NCBI GenBank assembly: GCA_049644345.1
Contig: JBARRS010000215.1
Coordinates: forward strand, 1 to 18,547
DNA length: 18,547 nucleotides
Reading direction: 5' to 3'
DNA from: JBARRS01 sp049644345
Lineage (GTDB): Bacteria > Actinomycetota > Thermoleophilia > Gaiellales > Gaiellaceae
Shown: in pieces, positions 1 to 6,875 of the stretch
How the letters are laid out: each line of letters opens with the position of its first letter
Position numbering within the stretch: position 1 is the stretch's first letter
Program-made: the position numbers and the translations under genes
The notes under the pieces: model-generated
Databases searched by the model: none
The model's input: only the letters and a program-made list of their open reading frames with translations
Told to the model about the DNA's origin: nothing

Positions 1-146
1 GCCGACGTAGTCGACGCGGTCGCTGCGTGGGTTTGGCCGCTGCGCTCAAGGACGAAGGCTCCGAGGAACGCCGCCGCTGCCGCGGCCGCGAGCACGCGCT
101 TCGCTCTCGCGCCGCGGCCGCGGGCTTCGGCGATGCGGCCGCTCAC
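1..146 (-). CDS. Truncated N-terminus of a small membrane-anchored or secreted protein
   Basis: Only the first 48 codons lie in the window; the gene runs off the left edge. The reading begins at a GTG at 146-144 that overlaps the TGA stop of the upstream gene (143-145) in a GTGA arrangement, typical of translational coupling. The visible protein has a basic start rich in Arg and Ala, then a hydrophobic alanine stretch (about residues 19-31, ending LGAFVL), then a Thr/Ser/Ala-rich part, as in a signal peptide or membrane anchor. I do not recognise the family. It is probably co-transcribed with the secreted repeat protein just upstream. The 81-residue plus-strand frame over this stretch is less convincing because it has no such coupling and a low-complexity sequence. 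Confidence 0.5.
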   Translation of the reverse strand, partial: MSGRIAEARGRGARAKRVLAAAAAAAFLGAFVLERSGQTHAATASTTS

Positions 147-793
147 AGGCCGGGTCCGGGCGGTAGTCCTCCGAACCGGTGGTCGCGTTCGAAGTCCGGA
201 CGCGCCGGGAGCTTGCCGTTGACGAAGTCCGTGATCCGTGCCTTCAGGTCGGACAGGATCGACTGCTCCTGAGTCGACGTCAGGCGTCCCGCCGAGACGG
301 CGTTGTCGAGCTTCTTCTTCGCGGCGTCCGTGAGCGCCTGGACGAGGCCGTCGACCGACTTGCTCTGGTCCTTCGCAACCTGCGCAAGCGTCTTGCCCGA
401 CTCGAGCTCCGACTGCAGCTTCGCCCCTGTCTGCCCGAGATACGACGCGGCCGTGTCGAGATCCCTGAACAGCCCGAAGTGCTCGAAGCCGCCGCGCGGC
501 CCGCCGAAGATCGGGAAGGCGCCGGACTGGATCCTCGCTTTGAGCGCATCGCCCTGATCCTTCGTCAGGCGGCCGGCCGCGACAGATGCATCGACGCGAT
601 CGCTGAGCGCCTTCTTGAGGGCGTCGCTGAGCGCGCTTGGTTGAACCCCGAGCTGCTTGGCGGCGTCGCTGATCACCGCGTCGCTCTCCGCCTTCGGCGA
701 GAACTGCGTTGCCGCGATCGCGCCGCCGCCGCCGGCCACGGCGAGACCCGCTGCGGCTCCGGCGACGATCTTGCGTTTGGCGCTTGCATCCAT
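143..793 (-). CDS. Secreted or anchored protein with two AGRLT helical repeats
   Basis: The protein has 216 residues if it starts at the ATG at 793, which follows an AAAGGAG ribosome site with 7-base spacing; the frame is open further upstream, but that part crosses the divergent control region and has no comparable site. Residues 7-29 form a signal peptide or anchor (basic, then Ala/Gly-rich, ending AIAAT). Two related helical units follow, about residues 47-89 and 146-187, each running from an LxxAL stretch into AGRLTxxQ and then LKARI. Between them lies another common short motif, YLGQTGAKLQSELESGKTL (about 118-136). The tail is Gly/Pro-rich. Such repeats occur in uncharacterised secreted proteins of high-GC Gram-positives. 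No enzymatic motif is visible and no function is assigned. It shares a divergent upstream region with the 66-residue gene and overlaps the next gene by GTGA. Confidence 0.8.
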   Translation of the reverse strand: MDASAKRKIVAGAAAGLAVAGGGGAIAATQFSPKAESDAVISDAAKQLGVQPSALSDALKKALSDRVDASVAAGRLTKDQGDALKARIQSGAFPIFGGPRGGFEHFGLFRDLDTAASYLGQTGAKLQSELESGKTLAQVAKDQSKSVDGLVQALTDAAKKKLDNAVSAGRLTSTQEQSILSDLKARITDFVNGKLPARPDFERDHRFGGLPPGPGL

Positions 794-863
794 TACTTGC
801 TCCTTTCGGGGTGATGTGACCGTCGAAGCGAACCACCGGCGCTTGTGAGCGACCTGGGAGGCG

Positions 864-880
864 CGTAAGACGCTCGTAAG
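864..880. promoter_or_regulatory. 11-base-period direct repeat, possible response-regulator site
   Basis: The sequence CGTAAGACGCTCGTAAG contains CGTAAG twice with starts 11 bases apart (864 and 875). On the minus strand it reads TCTTACG repeated one helical turn apart. Tandem half-sites at 10-11 base period are usual for OmpR/PhoB-family regulators. It sits about 70 bases upstream of the start of the secreted repeat protein. No clear -10 box was found next to it, so its role is inference. Confidence 0.35.
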
Positions 881-954
881 AAGTCCTGACTCTCGGCCGG
901 CTCTCAGCTTGCTCTCGCCGGGGTCCGAGGCGGCGCTGCTTCGATCGCAGCGTT

Positions 955-973
955 GAGCGCAAACGGTGCGCTC
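955..973. repeat. Inverted repeat upstream of the 66-residue gene
   Basis: GAGCGCA and TGCGCTC form perfect 7-base arms around the 5-base loop AACGG. The element ends 20 bases before the ATG at 994 and just before the ribosome site, so it could be an operator or a leader hairpin of that gene. There is no T-run, so it is not a terminator. Confidence 0.35.
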
Positions 974-993
974 GTGATCGAAGGGAGAACCAG

Positions 994-1194
994 ATGAGTG
1001 CAGTACAGATCCGCTCTGGTCGGACACCGAGTGTCGCGGTGGAGGACCCCGGCGTCCTCGACCAGCTCGCGGCGCACGCGCGGGCGGTTGCCGCCGCAGA
1101 CGAGGCGCGCCTTCAGCAGGCGATCGGGAGCGTGCGCTGGGAGCGGCGGGGGCTGCTGCAGCGGCTCAAGGCCTTGCAGCGGCCCGCGGACTAG
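994..1194 (+). CDS. Small helical protein, 66 residues, unknown function
   Basis: The ATG at 994 follows AAGGGAG with about 7 bases spacing, a convincing ribosome site. The 66-residue product has an extended N-terminus (to about residue 20) and a mostly helical, Ala/Arg/Leu-rich remainder (DQLAAHARAVAAADEARLQQ onward) ending in basic residues. It has no signal peptide or membrane segment. It is divergent from the secreted repeat protein and convergent with the FAD oxidase, with which it shares the four bases CTAG as overlapping stop codons. I do not recognise the family. The ribosome site and strand switch favour a real gene, but its small size leaves doubt. Confidence 0.55.
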   Translation: MSAVQIRSGRTPSVAVEDPGVLDQLAAHARAVAAADEARLQQAIGSVRWERRGLLQRLKALQRPAD

Positions 1195-2627
1195 CGCGTC
1201 CCGACCCGCATCCGCATCAAGCGAGGCAGCGAGGCGCCCACCCTGGCGGCAAGCGGCGGGCGTCGCCCCTCCTCCTCGGCTTCCTCGCACTCGAGCACCG
1301 CCGCGCGGACGAGACCGCCACCGAGCCGCTTCATGGGCTCCGGCGGCAGCCGCCGTGTCTTTCTGTTCACCAGCGCGAGCCTGGTCAGCTCGTCGTCGAT
1401 TCCGAGCGCGAGCCGCGCGAGAATCTGGCCTCCGAGCCAGCTCGGGCCGACGCCGTTCCCCGAGTAGCCTGCGCCGTAGTGGACGCGCTTGCCGGGGACG
1501 GTGCCGAAGAACGGGAAGTAGTCGGCGGAGACGTCGATCGGCCCTCCCCACGCGTGGGTAACCCGGGCGCCTGCCAGGCCGGGGAGCAGCGTCCGCAGCC
1601 CCGCCTCGGCGCGCGCGGCCGTCGGCTCGTCGCGCGTGAACCGCCCGTCTAGCCGCCCGCCGAAGCCGATCGGGCCCGAGCCGCTGCCCATCAGCACACG
1701 CCCGTCGGCCGTCGTCCGGAAGTAGTGGATGAACATGCGGCCGTCGACGATCGCCTCTCCGCCAGTCCAGCCGATCTCCTCCAGCAAGCCGGGCGCGGGC
1801 TCGGTGAGCACCACGTACGAGCCGAAGTTCGTCAGCCGCCGTGCGAGCGGGCGCCACCCGGTCGCAGCCGCGTTCGTCGCGACGACGACCTCGCGCGCCC
1901 GCACGAGACCGTGCTTCGTCTCGACGCCTTCGCGGCGGAGCCGTAGGACGGGGGTGAGCTCGTGCAGAGCGCTGCGCTCATCGTCCCGGACGGCACGGCG
2001 GAGCGCGCGGACCAGGCGCGCCGGCTGCACGGTTGCGCCGTCGCGGAAGAAGACGCCACGGCGAAAGCGAGGCGAGCGGCAGCGGGCCTGCACCTCGTCG
2101 CCGGAGAGCAGGGCTGCCTCGTCCGGGACGCCCAGCTCACGCGCGGCGGCGACGATCCGGTCGACCGCCTCGTCCTGCGGCGGCGCGGCCGAGACCTTCA
2201 GCATCCCGCCCTCGCGGAGCCAGACGTCTTCGCCGCGGCGCGCGCAGAACTCGCGAACGGCGGGGACGATCCGAGAGGAAGCGCGGGCGATCTCAAGCGC
2301 GGCGTCGTCTCCGAAGCGGTCGCGGAGCCGCGAGAGCGAGGCCCAGTAGCCGTGGAGGAAGCCGCCGTTGCGCCCGCTCGGCCCCTCCCCGCACTGCTTC
2401 GCCTCGAGCACGATCACGCGAACCGTTGGGTCGAGCTCCCGGAGCGCAAGCGCCGTCCAGAGCCCCGTGAAACCGCCGCCGAGGATCGCCACATCAGCCT
2501 CGGCGCCGCCGGCCAGGGGCGAAGCGGGCTGCCCGCCCCCGCCCTCCGCCGCGAGCGCCTCCTCGATCCACCAGGGCCGGGCGAGCCCCGGCCGGACGCT
2601 CGGCTCCCGCGCTAGACCCGGTCCCAC
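1191..2627 (-). CDS. FAD-dependent amine/amino-acid oxidase, PuuB-like (DAO family)
   Basis: The 478-residue flavoprotein carries an N-terminal Rossmann dinucleotide motif (DVAILGGGFTGLWTAL, residues 45-60), the acidic end of strand two (VIVLEA, 71-76), the GPSGRNGGF segment (82-90) usual in D-amino-acid-oxidase-fold enzymes, and a C-terminal FAD-contact region (GYSGNGVGPSWLGG, about 387-400). This layout fits the gamma-glutamylputrescine oxidase (PuuB)/glycine oxidase group, which oxidises a C-N bond and passes electrons to oxygen, giving peroxide and ammonia or an amine. The GTG start at 2627 overlaps the end of the aminotransferase by 16 bases, so it is the last gene of the Lrp-pot operon. 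The start is not fixed, because no strong ribosome site was seen. Position among polyamine genes suggests a polyamine-derived substrate, but no gamma-glutamylputrescine synthetase is in the window, so the exact substrate is open. Confidence 0.85.
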   Translation of the reverse strand: MGPGLAREPSVRPGLARPWWIEEALAAEGGGGQPASPLAGGAEADVAILGGGFTGLWTALALRELDPTVRVIVLEAKQCGEGPSGRNGGFLHGYWASLSRLRDRFGDDAALEIARASSRIVPAVREFCARRGEDVWLREGGMLKVSAAPPQDEAVDRIVAAARELGVPDEAALLSGDEVQARCRSPRFRRGVFFRDGATVQPARLVRALRRAVRDDERSALHELTPVLRLRREGVETKHGLVRAREVVVATNAAATGWRPLARRLTNFGSYVVLTEPAPGLLEEIGWTGGEAIVDGRMFIHYFRTTADGRVLMGSGSGPIGFGGRLDGRFTRDEPTAARAEAGLRTLLPGLAGARVTHAWGGPIDVSADYFPFFGTVPGKRVHYGAGYSGNGVGPSWLGGQILARLALGIDDELTRLALVNRKTRRLPPEPMKRLGGGLVRAAVLECEEAEEEGRRPPLAARVGASLPRLMRMRVGTR

Positions 2628-3988
2628 GCTTCGGAGAGCACGTCGCCGAGGATCGAAACCAGCTCATCGAACTCGGCCTGTCCGGCGACGAGCGGCGGCG
2701 AGATCTGGACGACCGGATCGCCTCGGTCGTCGGCCCGGCAGATCAGCCCTCGCTCGAACAGGCGCGGCGAGAGGAAATCGCGGAGCAGCGACTCGGCTTC
2801 CTGGTCAGAGAAGCCGGCTCGGGTCTCCTTGTCCTTGACGAGCTCGAGCGCGTAGAAGTAGCCAGCACCGCGCAGGTCCCCGACGATCGGCAACTCGAGC
2901 AGCTGGGCGAGCGTCGAGCGGAAGGCGTCCTCGTTCTCCCGGACGGTCTCGGGAATCCGCTCCCGCCTCATGATCTCGATGTTCTTGAGCGCGATCGCCG
3001 CCATCACGGGATGGCCGCCGAACGTGATCCCGTGCATGAACACCGACGTGTCCTGGAGGAACGGCTCAATCACGCGATCGGTTGCGACGACTGCGCCGAT
3101 CGCGGCGTAGGCGGACGACAGCCCCTTCGCGCACGTGACCAGGTCGGGGCGGATGTCGTAGCGGTCGGAGGCGAACCAGGCGCCGATCCGGCCGAAGCCC
3201 GTGATCACCTCGTCGGCGCAGAGGAGGATTCCGTACCGGTCGCAGAGCTCGCGCACGCCCTGGAAGTAGCCCCCGGGCGGCGTGAACGAGCCGCCTGCGT
3301 TCTGCACCGGCTCCATGATCACCATCGCGACAGTGTCCGGCCCGGCGGCGTCGATCGCAGTCTCGAGATCGTCGAGCAAGAAGCGCGTGAACTCCTCTTC
3401 GGTCTCGTCCGGCGGGCGGTGGTATCGGTTCGTATTCCGCACGTGGACGACCTCCGGGACCAGCGGCTCGAACGGCGTGCGGAGCGCCGGAATCCCATTG
3501 ATCGACAGCGCGCCCATGGTCGTGCCGTGGTAGGCCACGTTGCGCGAGACCGCTTTCCAGCGGCGCTCGCCGCGCGCGCTGTAGTACTGGCGCGCGAGCT
3601 TCCACGCGGACTCGACCGCCTCCGACCCGCCCGAGCAGAAGAAGACGCGGTTCAAGTCGCCGGGCGCGAGCGACGCGACCTCCGCGGCAAGCTCGATCGC
3701 GCGCGGATGCGCGTACGACCAGTTCGTGTAGAACGGCAACTCGCGCATCTGCTCGAGCGCGGCCTGGCCGATCTCGTCTCCGTACGAGTAGCCGATGTTG
3801 ACCGCGAACAGGCCCGCGAGCGCATCGAGATAGCGCTTGCCGTTCGAGTCCTCGAGGTAGCAGCCGTCGCCGCGGACGATGATCGGCACCTCGGAGTCGG
3901 CGTAGCCGGACATGCGCGTGAAGTGCAGCCAGAGGTGCTCCTTGGCGAGCTTCTGCAGGTCGACGGCGACCGAAGACGTGGTCGTCAA
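2612..3988 (-). CDS. Class III PLP aminotransferase, probably putrescine/polyamine (SpuC-like)
   Basis: The 458-residue protein has the class III (omega) aminotransferase signature: phosphate-binding SGGSEA (119-124), HGTTMGA (154-160), the cofactor-pairing Asp in ADEVITGFGR (D259), the Schiff-base Lys in TCAKGLSSAY (K288), and HGITFGGHP (319-327) near the partner subunit. Length and the segment after HGTTMGA resemble putrescine- or beta-alanine-pyruvate aminotransferases (SpuC group), which move an amine onto pyruvate; a GABA aminotransferase role is possible. The start is taken as TTG at 3988, which overlaps the potC stop as TTGA and follows GAGGAG by 4 bases. The frame is open far upstream, but that part is potC read in another frame. 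It is the sixth gene of the operon, followed directly by the FAD oxidase. Confidence 0.87.
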   Translation of the reverse strand: MTTTSSVAVDLQKLAKEHLWLHFTRMSGYADSEVPIIVRGDGCYLEDSNGKRYLDALAGLFAVNIGYSYGDEIGQAALEQMRELPFYTNWSYAHPRAIELAAEVASLAPGDLNRVFFCSGGSEAVESAWKLARQYYSARGERRWKAVSRNVAYHGTTMGALSINGIPALRTPFEPLVPEVVHVRNTNRYHRPPDETEEEFTRFLLDDLETAIDAAGPDTVAMVIMEPVQNAGGSFTPPGGYFQGVRELCDRYGILLCADEVITGFGRIGAWFASDRYDIRPDLVTCAKGLSSAYAAIGAVVATDRVIEPFLQDTSVFMHGITFGGHPVMAAIALKNIEIMRRERIPETVRENEDAFRSTLAQLLELPIVGDLRGAGYFYALELVKDKETRAGFSDQEAESLLRDFLSPRLFERGLICRADDRGDPVVQISPPLVAGQAEFDELVSILGDVLSEAWDRV

Positions 3989-4851
3989 TTGGCTCCTCGG
4001 GTTGCCCTGGCGGCCCGGTACTGCCAGACGACGTTGGCGAGGCCGAGGGCGATCGCCACGAGGAAGATCGCGCTCGCCACCACGTTCACCTGCGGCGGCA
4101 CGGCCACCCTCGCGATCCCCCAGACGAAGATCGGAAACGTCTGCACGGGCCCTGCATTGAGGTACGTGATCACGAAGTCGTCGATGGAGAGCGCTAAGCC
4201 GAGGAGCGCCGCGGCCAGCATCGCGGGAGCGAGGAGCGGCAGCGTGACCTTCTGAAAGGTCGTCCACTCGTTCGCGCCGAGATCCATCGCCGCTTCTTCC
4301 AGGTGCCTGTCGAACCCGATCAGGCGCGCCTTCACCGTGACCACCACGAAGCTGATGATGAACATCACGTGGGCGATGAAGATCGTCCAGAAGCCAAGCT
4401 GAATCGTGTTCTGATCGTTCAGGAAGAGGGTCAGGAGGGAGGAGCCCATCACGATCTCCGGCGTCGACATGGGAAGAAAGACGATGAGGTTCGTCGTCCC
4501 TCGCCCGAGGAACCGGTGCCGAACGATCGCGAGCGCGATCAGCGTTCCGAGCGCAGTGGCGACGAGCGTGGCGAGCGCGGCGATCTCGAGCGACTTCTCG
4601 AGGGCGCTCTGGATTCCGAGCACGGAGTTCCAGTGGATCCAGTTGCCGAACGTGAACTTGTGCCAGAGGTAGTTGAACCGGCCCGGCGGGTTGTTGAACG
4701 AGAAGAGGATCACGACCACGATCGGGAGCATCAGATAACCGACTGCAAGGAGCGCGTAGACGGTCAGCGAATGCCGCGCGACGAAACGCCAGGCGCGGCT
4801 CGCGACGCGCGGGCGCGCAGGGCTCGCGAGCGTCTCGGCCGCCGTCGTCAT
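3985..4851 (-). CDS. potC: Polyamine ABC transporter permease, PotC type
   Basis: The protein has 288 residues and about six membrane segments, the first at about 29-51. The cytoplasmic coupling loop EEAAMDLGANEWTTFQKVTLPLL (split here: EEAAMDLGAN from 185, then the helix to about 206) is the EAA motif that docks on the ATPase. The conserved LSIDDFVITY segment (221-230) is usual in PotC proteins. The ATG at 4851 overlaps the potB stop as ATGA, which decides the start; the open frame continues upstream only as an antiphase reading of potB. It pairs with PotB to form the membrane channel of the first transporter. Its own stop overlaps the TTG start of the aminotransferase. Confidence 0.92.
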   Translation of the reverse strand: MTTAAETLASPARPRVASRAWRFVARHSLTVYALLAVGYLMLPIVVVILFSFNNPPGRFNYLWHKFTFGNWIHWNSVLGIQSALEKSLEIAALATLVATALGTLIALAIVRHRFLGRGTTNLIVFLPMSTPEIVMGSSLLTLFLNDQNTIQLGFWTIFIAHVMFIISFVVVTVKARLIGFDRHLEEAAMDLGANEWTTFQKVTLPLLAPAMLAAALLGLALSIDDFVITYLNAGPVQTFPIFVWGIARVAVPPQVNVVASAIFLVAIALGLANVVWQYRAARATRGAN

Positions 4852-5705
4852 CCCGTCAGCCTTTCCGGTCCGACGACCCGGGCGTAGACCAGCAGCGAGA
4901 CCAGGATCGTTCCCATGAGGATGAAGGAGAGCGAGGCAGCGGTCGGATAGTCGAGGGACTCCAGGAACTTCGCCTGGATGACGTTCCCGATCATCGCCTG
5001 GTTCGGCGTCCCGAGGAGCGCTGCGTTGATGAAGTCCCCGGCGGCGGGGATGAACGTCAGAAGCGTCCCGGCGACGATTCCCGGCATCGAGAGCGGCACC
5101 GTCACGCGCAGGAACGTCTGCGCCGAGGACCCATAGAGGTCCTTCGCGGCCTCGAGGAGCCGGGGGTCGATCTGCTCGAGCGAGACGTAGAGCGGCAGCG
5201 CCATGAAAGGGAAGAAGTTGTAGGTGATTCCGGCGACGACCGCGAAAGTCGTCGCCAACAACCTGCCGTCGGGTCCGAGCAGATGGACGTCGCGCAGGAT
5301 GCGAACAACCGGCCCTTGGTCGGCCAGGATGTTGAGCCAGGCGAGCGTCCGCACGAGGTAGGTGACGAAGAACGGCGCGACGATGAAGAGGAGGAAGAGG
5401 TTCCGCCACGGCCCGGCCCGGAACGCGATCCAGTACGCAAGCGGATACGCGAGCACCAAGCAGGCGACGGTCGCGATTCCCGCGTAGACGAAGGAGCGGA
5501 CGAGTTGCGTGTGGTAGCCCGACAGGGCGGACGAGAAGTTCGAGAACCCCCAGGTGAACTGGAAGTGGGGGAAGAGCCCCGACTGGAGCGACTGGTAGCC
5601 GAGGAAGACCATCGGCACCACGAAGAAGATCGCGAGCCACAGCATCCCCGGCGCGAGGAGCAGGTAGGGCGTGAGGCCCTTATGGCGATGCAGGAAGGCG
5701 CCCAT
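4848..5705 (-). CDS. potB: Polyamine ABC transporter permease, PotB type
   Basis: The 285-residue membrane protein has a short cytoplasmic start, a first segment at about 12-35, and further segments near 71-92, 103-124, 152-173, 208-229 and 258-277. The EAA coupling motif is at about 185-204 (LEAAKDLYGSSAQTFLRVTV). FIPAAGDFINAALLG (218-232) matches the region after the EAA loop in PotB/PotH proteins. The ATG at 5705 lies 6 bases after the potD stop, and the end overlaps potC by ATGA. It forms a heterodimeric channel with PotC; the ATPase is PotA (6872-7987) and the receptor is PotD (5712-6875). Confidence 0.92.
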   Translation of the reverse strand: MGAFLHRHKGLTPYLLLAPGMLWLAIFFVVPMVFLGYQSLQSGLFPHFQFTWGFSNFSSALSGYHTQLVRSFVYAGIATVACLVLAYPLAYWIAFRAGPWRNLFLLFIVAPFFVTYLVRTLAWLNILADQGPVVRILRDVHLLGPDGRLLATTFAVVAGITYNFFPFMALPLYVSLEQIDPRLLEAAKDLYGSSAQTFLRVTVPLSMPGIVAGTLLTFIPAAGDFINAALLGTPNQAMIGNVIQAKFLESLDYPTAASLSFILMGTILVSLLVYARVVGPERLTG

Positions 5706-5711
5706 GGAGCT

Positions 5712-6875
5712 CTACTGCCCCTGAACAGCCAACCACTTCTTGTTGTACTTAGGGTTCCGCAGCATCGCCGGGTCGTTCTGGTGCATCTGCGAGAGGGTCT
5801 TGTCGGTCGGGAAGGTCAGGTTGTTCGTAGCCGCCTTGGGATCGAGCTTCTCTGCATCTTGCTTCACGCCTTTCACCGACGAGATGTAGTTCGCCCCGAC
5901 GGCCCACTGGGCGGAGATCATGGGGTCGTACATGAAGTTCATGTACGTCGAGGCCGTCGGCACGCTCCCTCCGAGCGGGATGATCATGTTGTCGGTCCAG
6001 ATGATCCCGCCCTGCGGGGGGACGACCCAGTGGAGGTTCGGGTCGGCGAGATTGGCGATGTCGCCGGACCACGCCATGGTCGCCGCGAGGTCCCCTTTGG
6101 CCAGAACCGGCGCGTAGTCGTTGCCGTAGAACTTGCGGATCTGACCCGAGCTCACTGCCTTCTGGAGCCGCGCGAGGGCACGGTTGAACACCGCGTCAGT
6201 CACCTTGGCGGGATCGTCCCCGTTCTCGAGAATGATGAGCCCGAGCGTGTCGCCCATCGAGTTCCAGACGCCGACCCTGCCCTTCAGCTTCGGATCCTCG
6301 AAGAGCTGCTTGACAGAGGTGACCGGGTCCGTGACCTTCTCGTTCCAGGCGATGCCATCCATGCCGGAGGCCCAGGGGAGCGAGTAGTCGCGGTTGGGAT
6401 CGAACGGAGGATGCTGCTGCGCCGGGATGAGGTTCTTGATGTTCGGGATCAGGCTCCTGTCGAGCTTCTGCGCCCACTTGTTGGAGATGTAGTCGCCGAG
6501 GAAACGGTCGTTGTCGGTCGAGACGATGATGTCGCGGCCGATTCCCTCGCCCTTCGAGAGCCGCCCCTGCTGCTTCGCGAAGTACTCGGGGTTGGAGTTG
6601 ACCTCCTCGTAGTAGTTGATCTTGATCCCCGTCTTCTTCTCGAACTCCTTCAGTGTCGTCGGCTTGTGGATGCCGGCGGCTTTGAGCGTCTTCGGCGTGT
6701 CGATGTACAACGGCCAGTTCGCGAAGTTGAGGACCTTGTTCAGCTTCTGGCTCGAGGCGCCGCCACCGCCACCGCCGCCCCCGCCGCAGGCGGCGAGCAA
6801 ACCCGGCACCGATAGCACGGCGACACCCGCCGCCCCACGGCGCAGGAGCTCAGCGCGGGTCATCTCCTCGTTCAT
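5712..6875 (-). CDS. potD: Polyamine-binding lipoprotein of the first ABC transporter, PotD type
   Basis: The 387-residue receptor starts with RRGAAGVAVLSVPGLLAAC: a hydrophobic signal and a lipobox with Cys30 as the likely lipidated residue. The preceding Arg pair (12-13) hints at Tat export. Nine glycines (31-39) follow as a linker. The body keeps aromatic and acidic residues of the PotD polyamine pocket: W54-x-x-Y57 (NWPLYI), W269 (MAWSGD) and W293-x-D295 (IIWTDN), which correspond from memory to W34/Y37, W229 and W255/D257 of E. coli PotD. The ATG at 6875 overlaps the potA stop as ATGA and follows GAGGAG by 8 bases. A second ATG four codons later has its ribosome site too close. It should deliver putrescine or spermidine to PotBC; which one cannot be told. 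Confidence 0.9.
   Translation of the reverse strand: MNEEMTRAELLRRGAAGVAVLSVPGLLAACGGGGGGGGGASSQKLNKVLNFANWPLYIDTPKTLKAAGIHKPTTLKEFEKKTGIKINYYEEVNSNPEYFAKQQGRLSKGEGIGRDIIVSTDNDRFLGDYISNKWAQKLDRSLIPNIKNLIPAQQHPPFDPNRDYSLPWASGMDGIAWNEKVTDPVTSVKQLFEDPKLKGRVGVWNSMGDTLGLIILENGDDPAKVTDAVFNRALARLQKAVSSGQIRKFYGNDYAPVLAKGDLAATMAWSGDIANLADPNLHWVVPPQGGIIWTDNMIIPLGGSVPTASTYMNFMYDPMISAQWAVGANYISSVKGVKQDAEKLDPKAATNNLTFPTDKTLSQMHQNDPAMLRNPKYNKKWLAVQGQ

Noticed and set aside
27..272. Plus-strand frame of 81 codons at the left edge
   Set aside because: Arg/Ala/Gly-rich shadow of the repeat protein and its coupled neighbour, without a ribosome site.
794..1027. Upstream extension of the secreted repeat protein to 294 residues
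   Set aside because: It would cover the divergent control region and bury the signal peptide at residue 79. The ATG at 793 has a strong ribosome site.
3989..4267. N-terminal extension of the aminotransferase to a 551-residue protein
   Set aside because: The added part is potC read out of phase; residues are Arg/Pro-rich and unrelated to aminotransferases, and the TTG at 3988 has a ribosome site and stop overlap.
4852..5640. Extension of the PotC frame to 551 residues, suggesting a fused permease
   Set aside because: The added segment is potB in another frame with no membrane helices; the ATGA overlap fixes the start at 4851.
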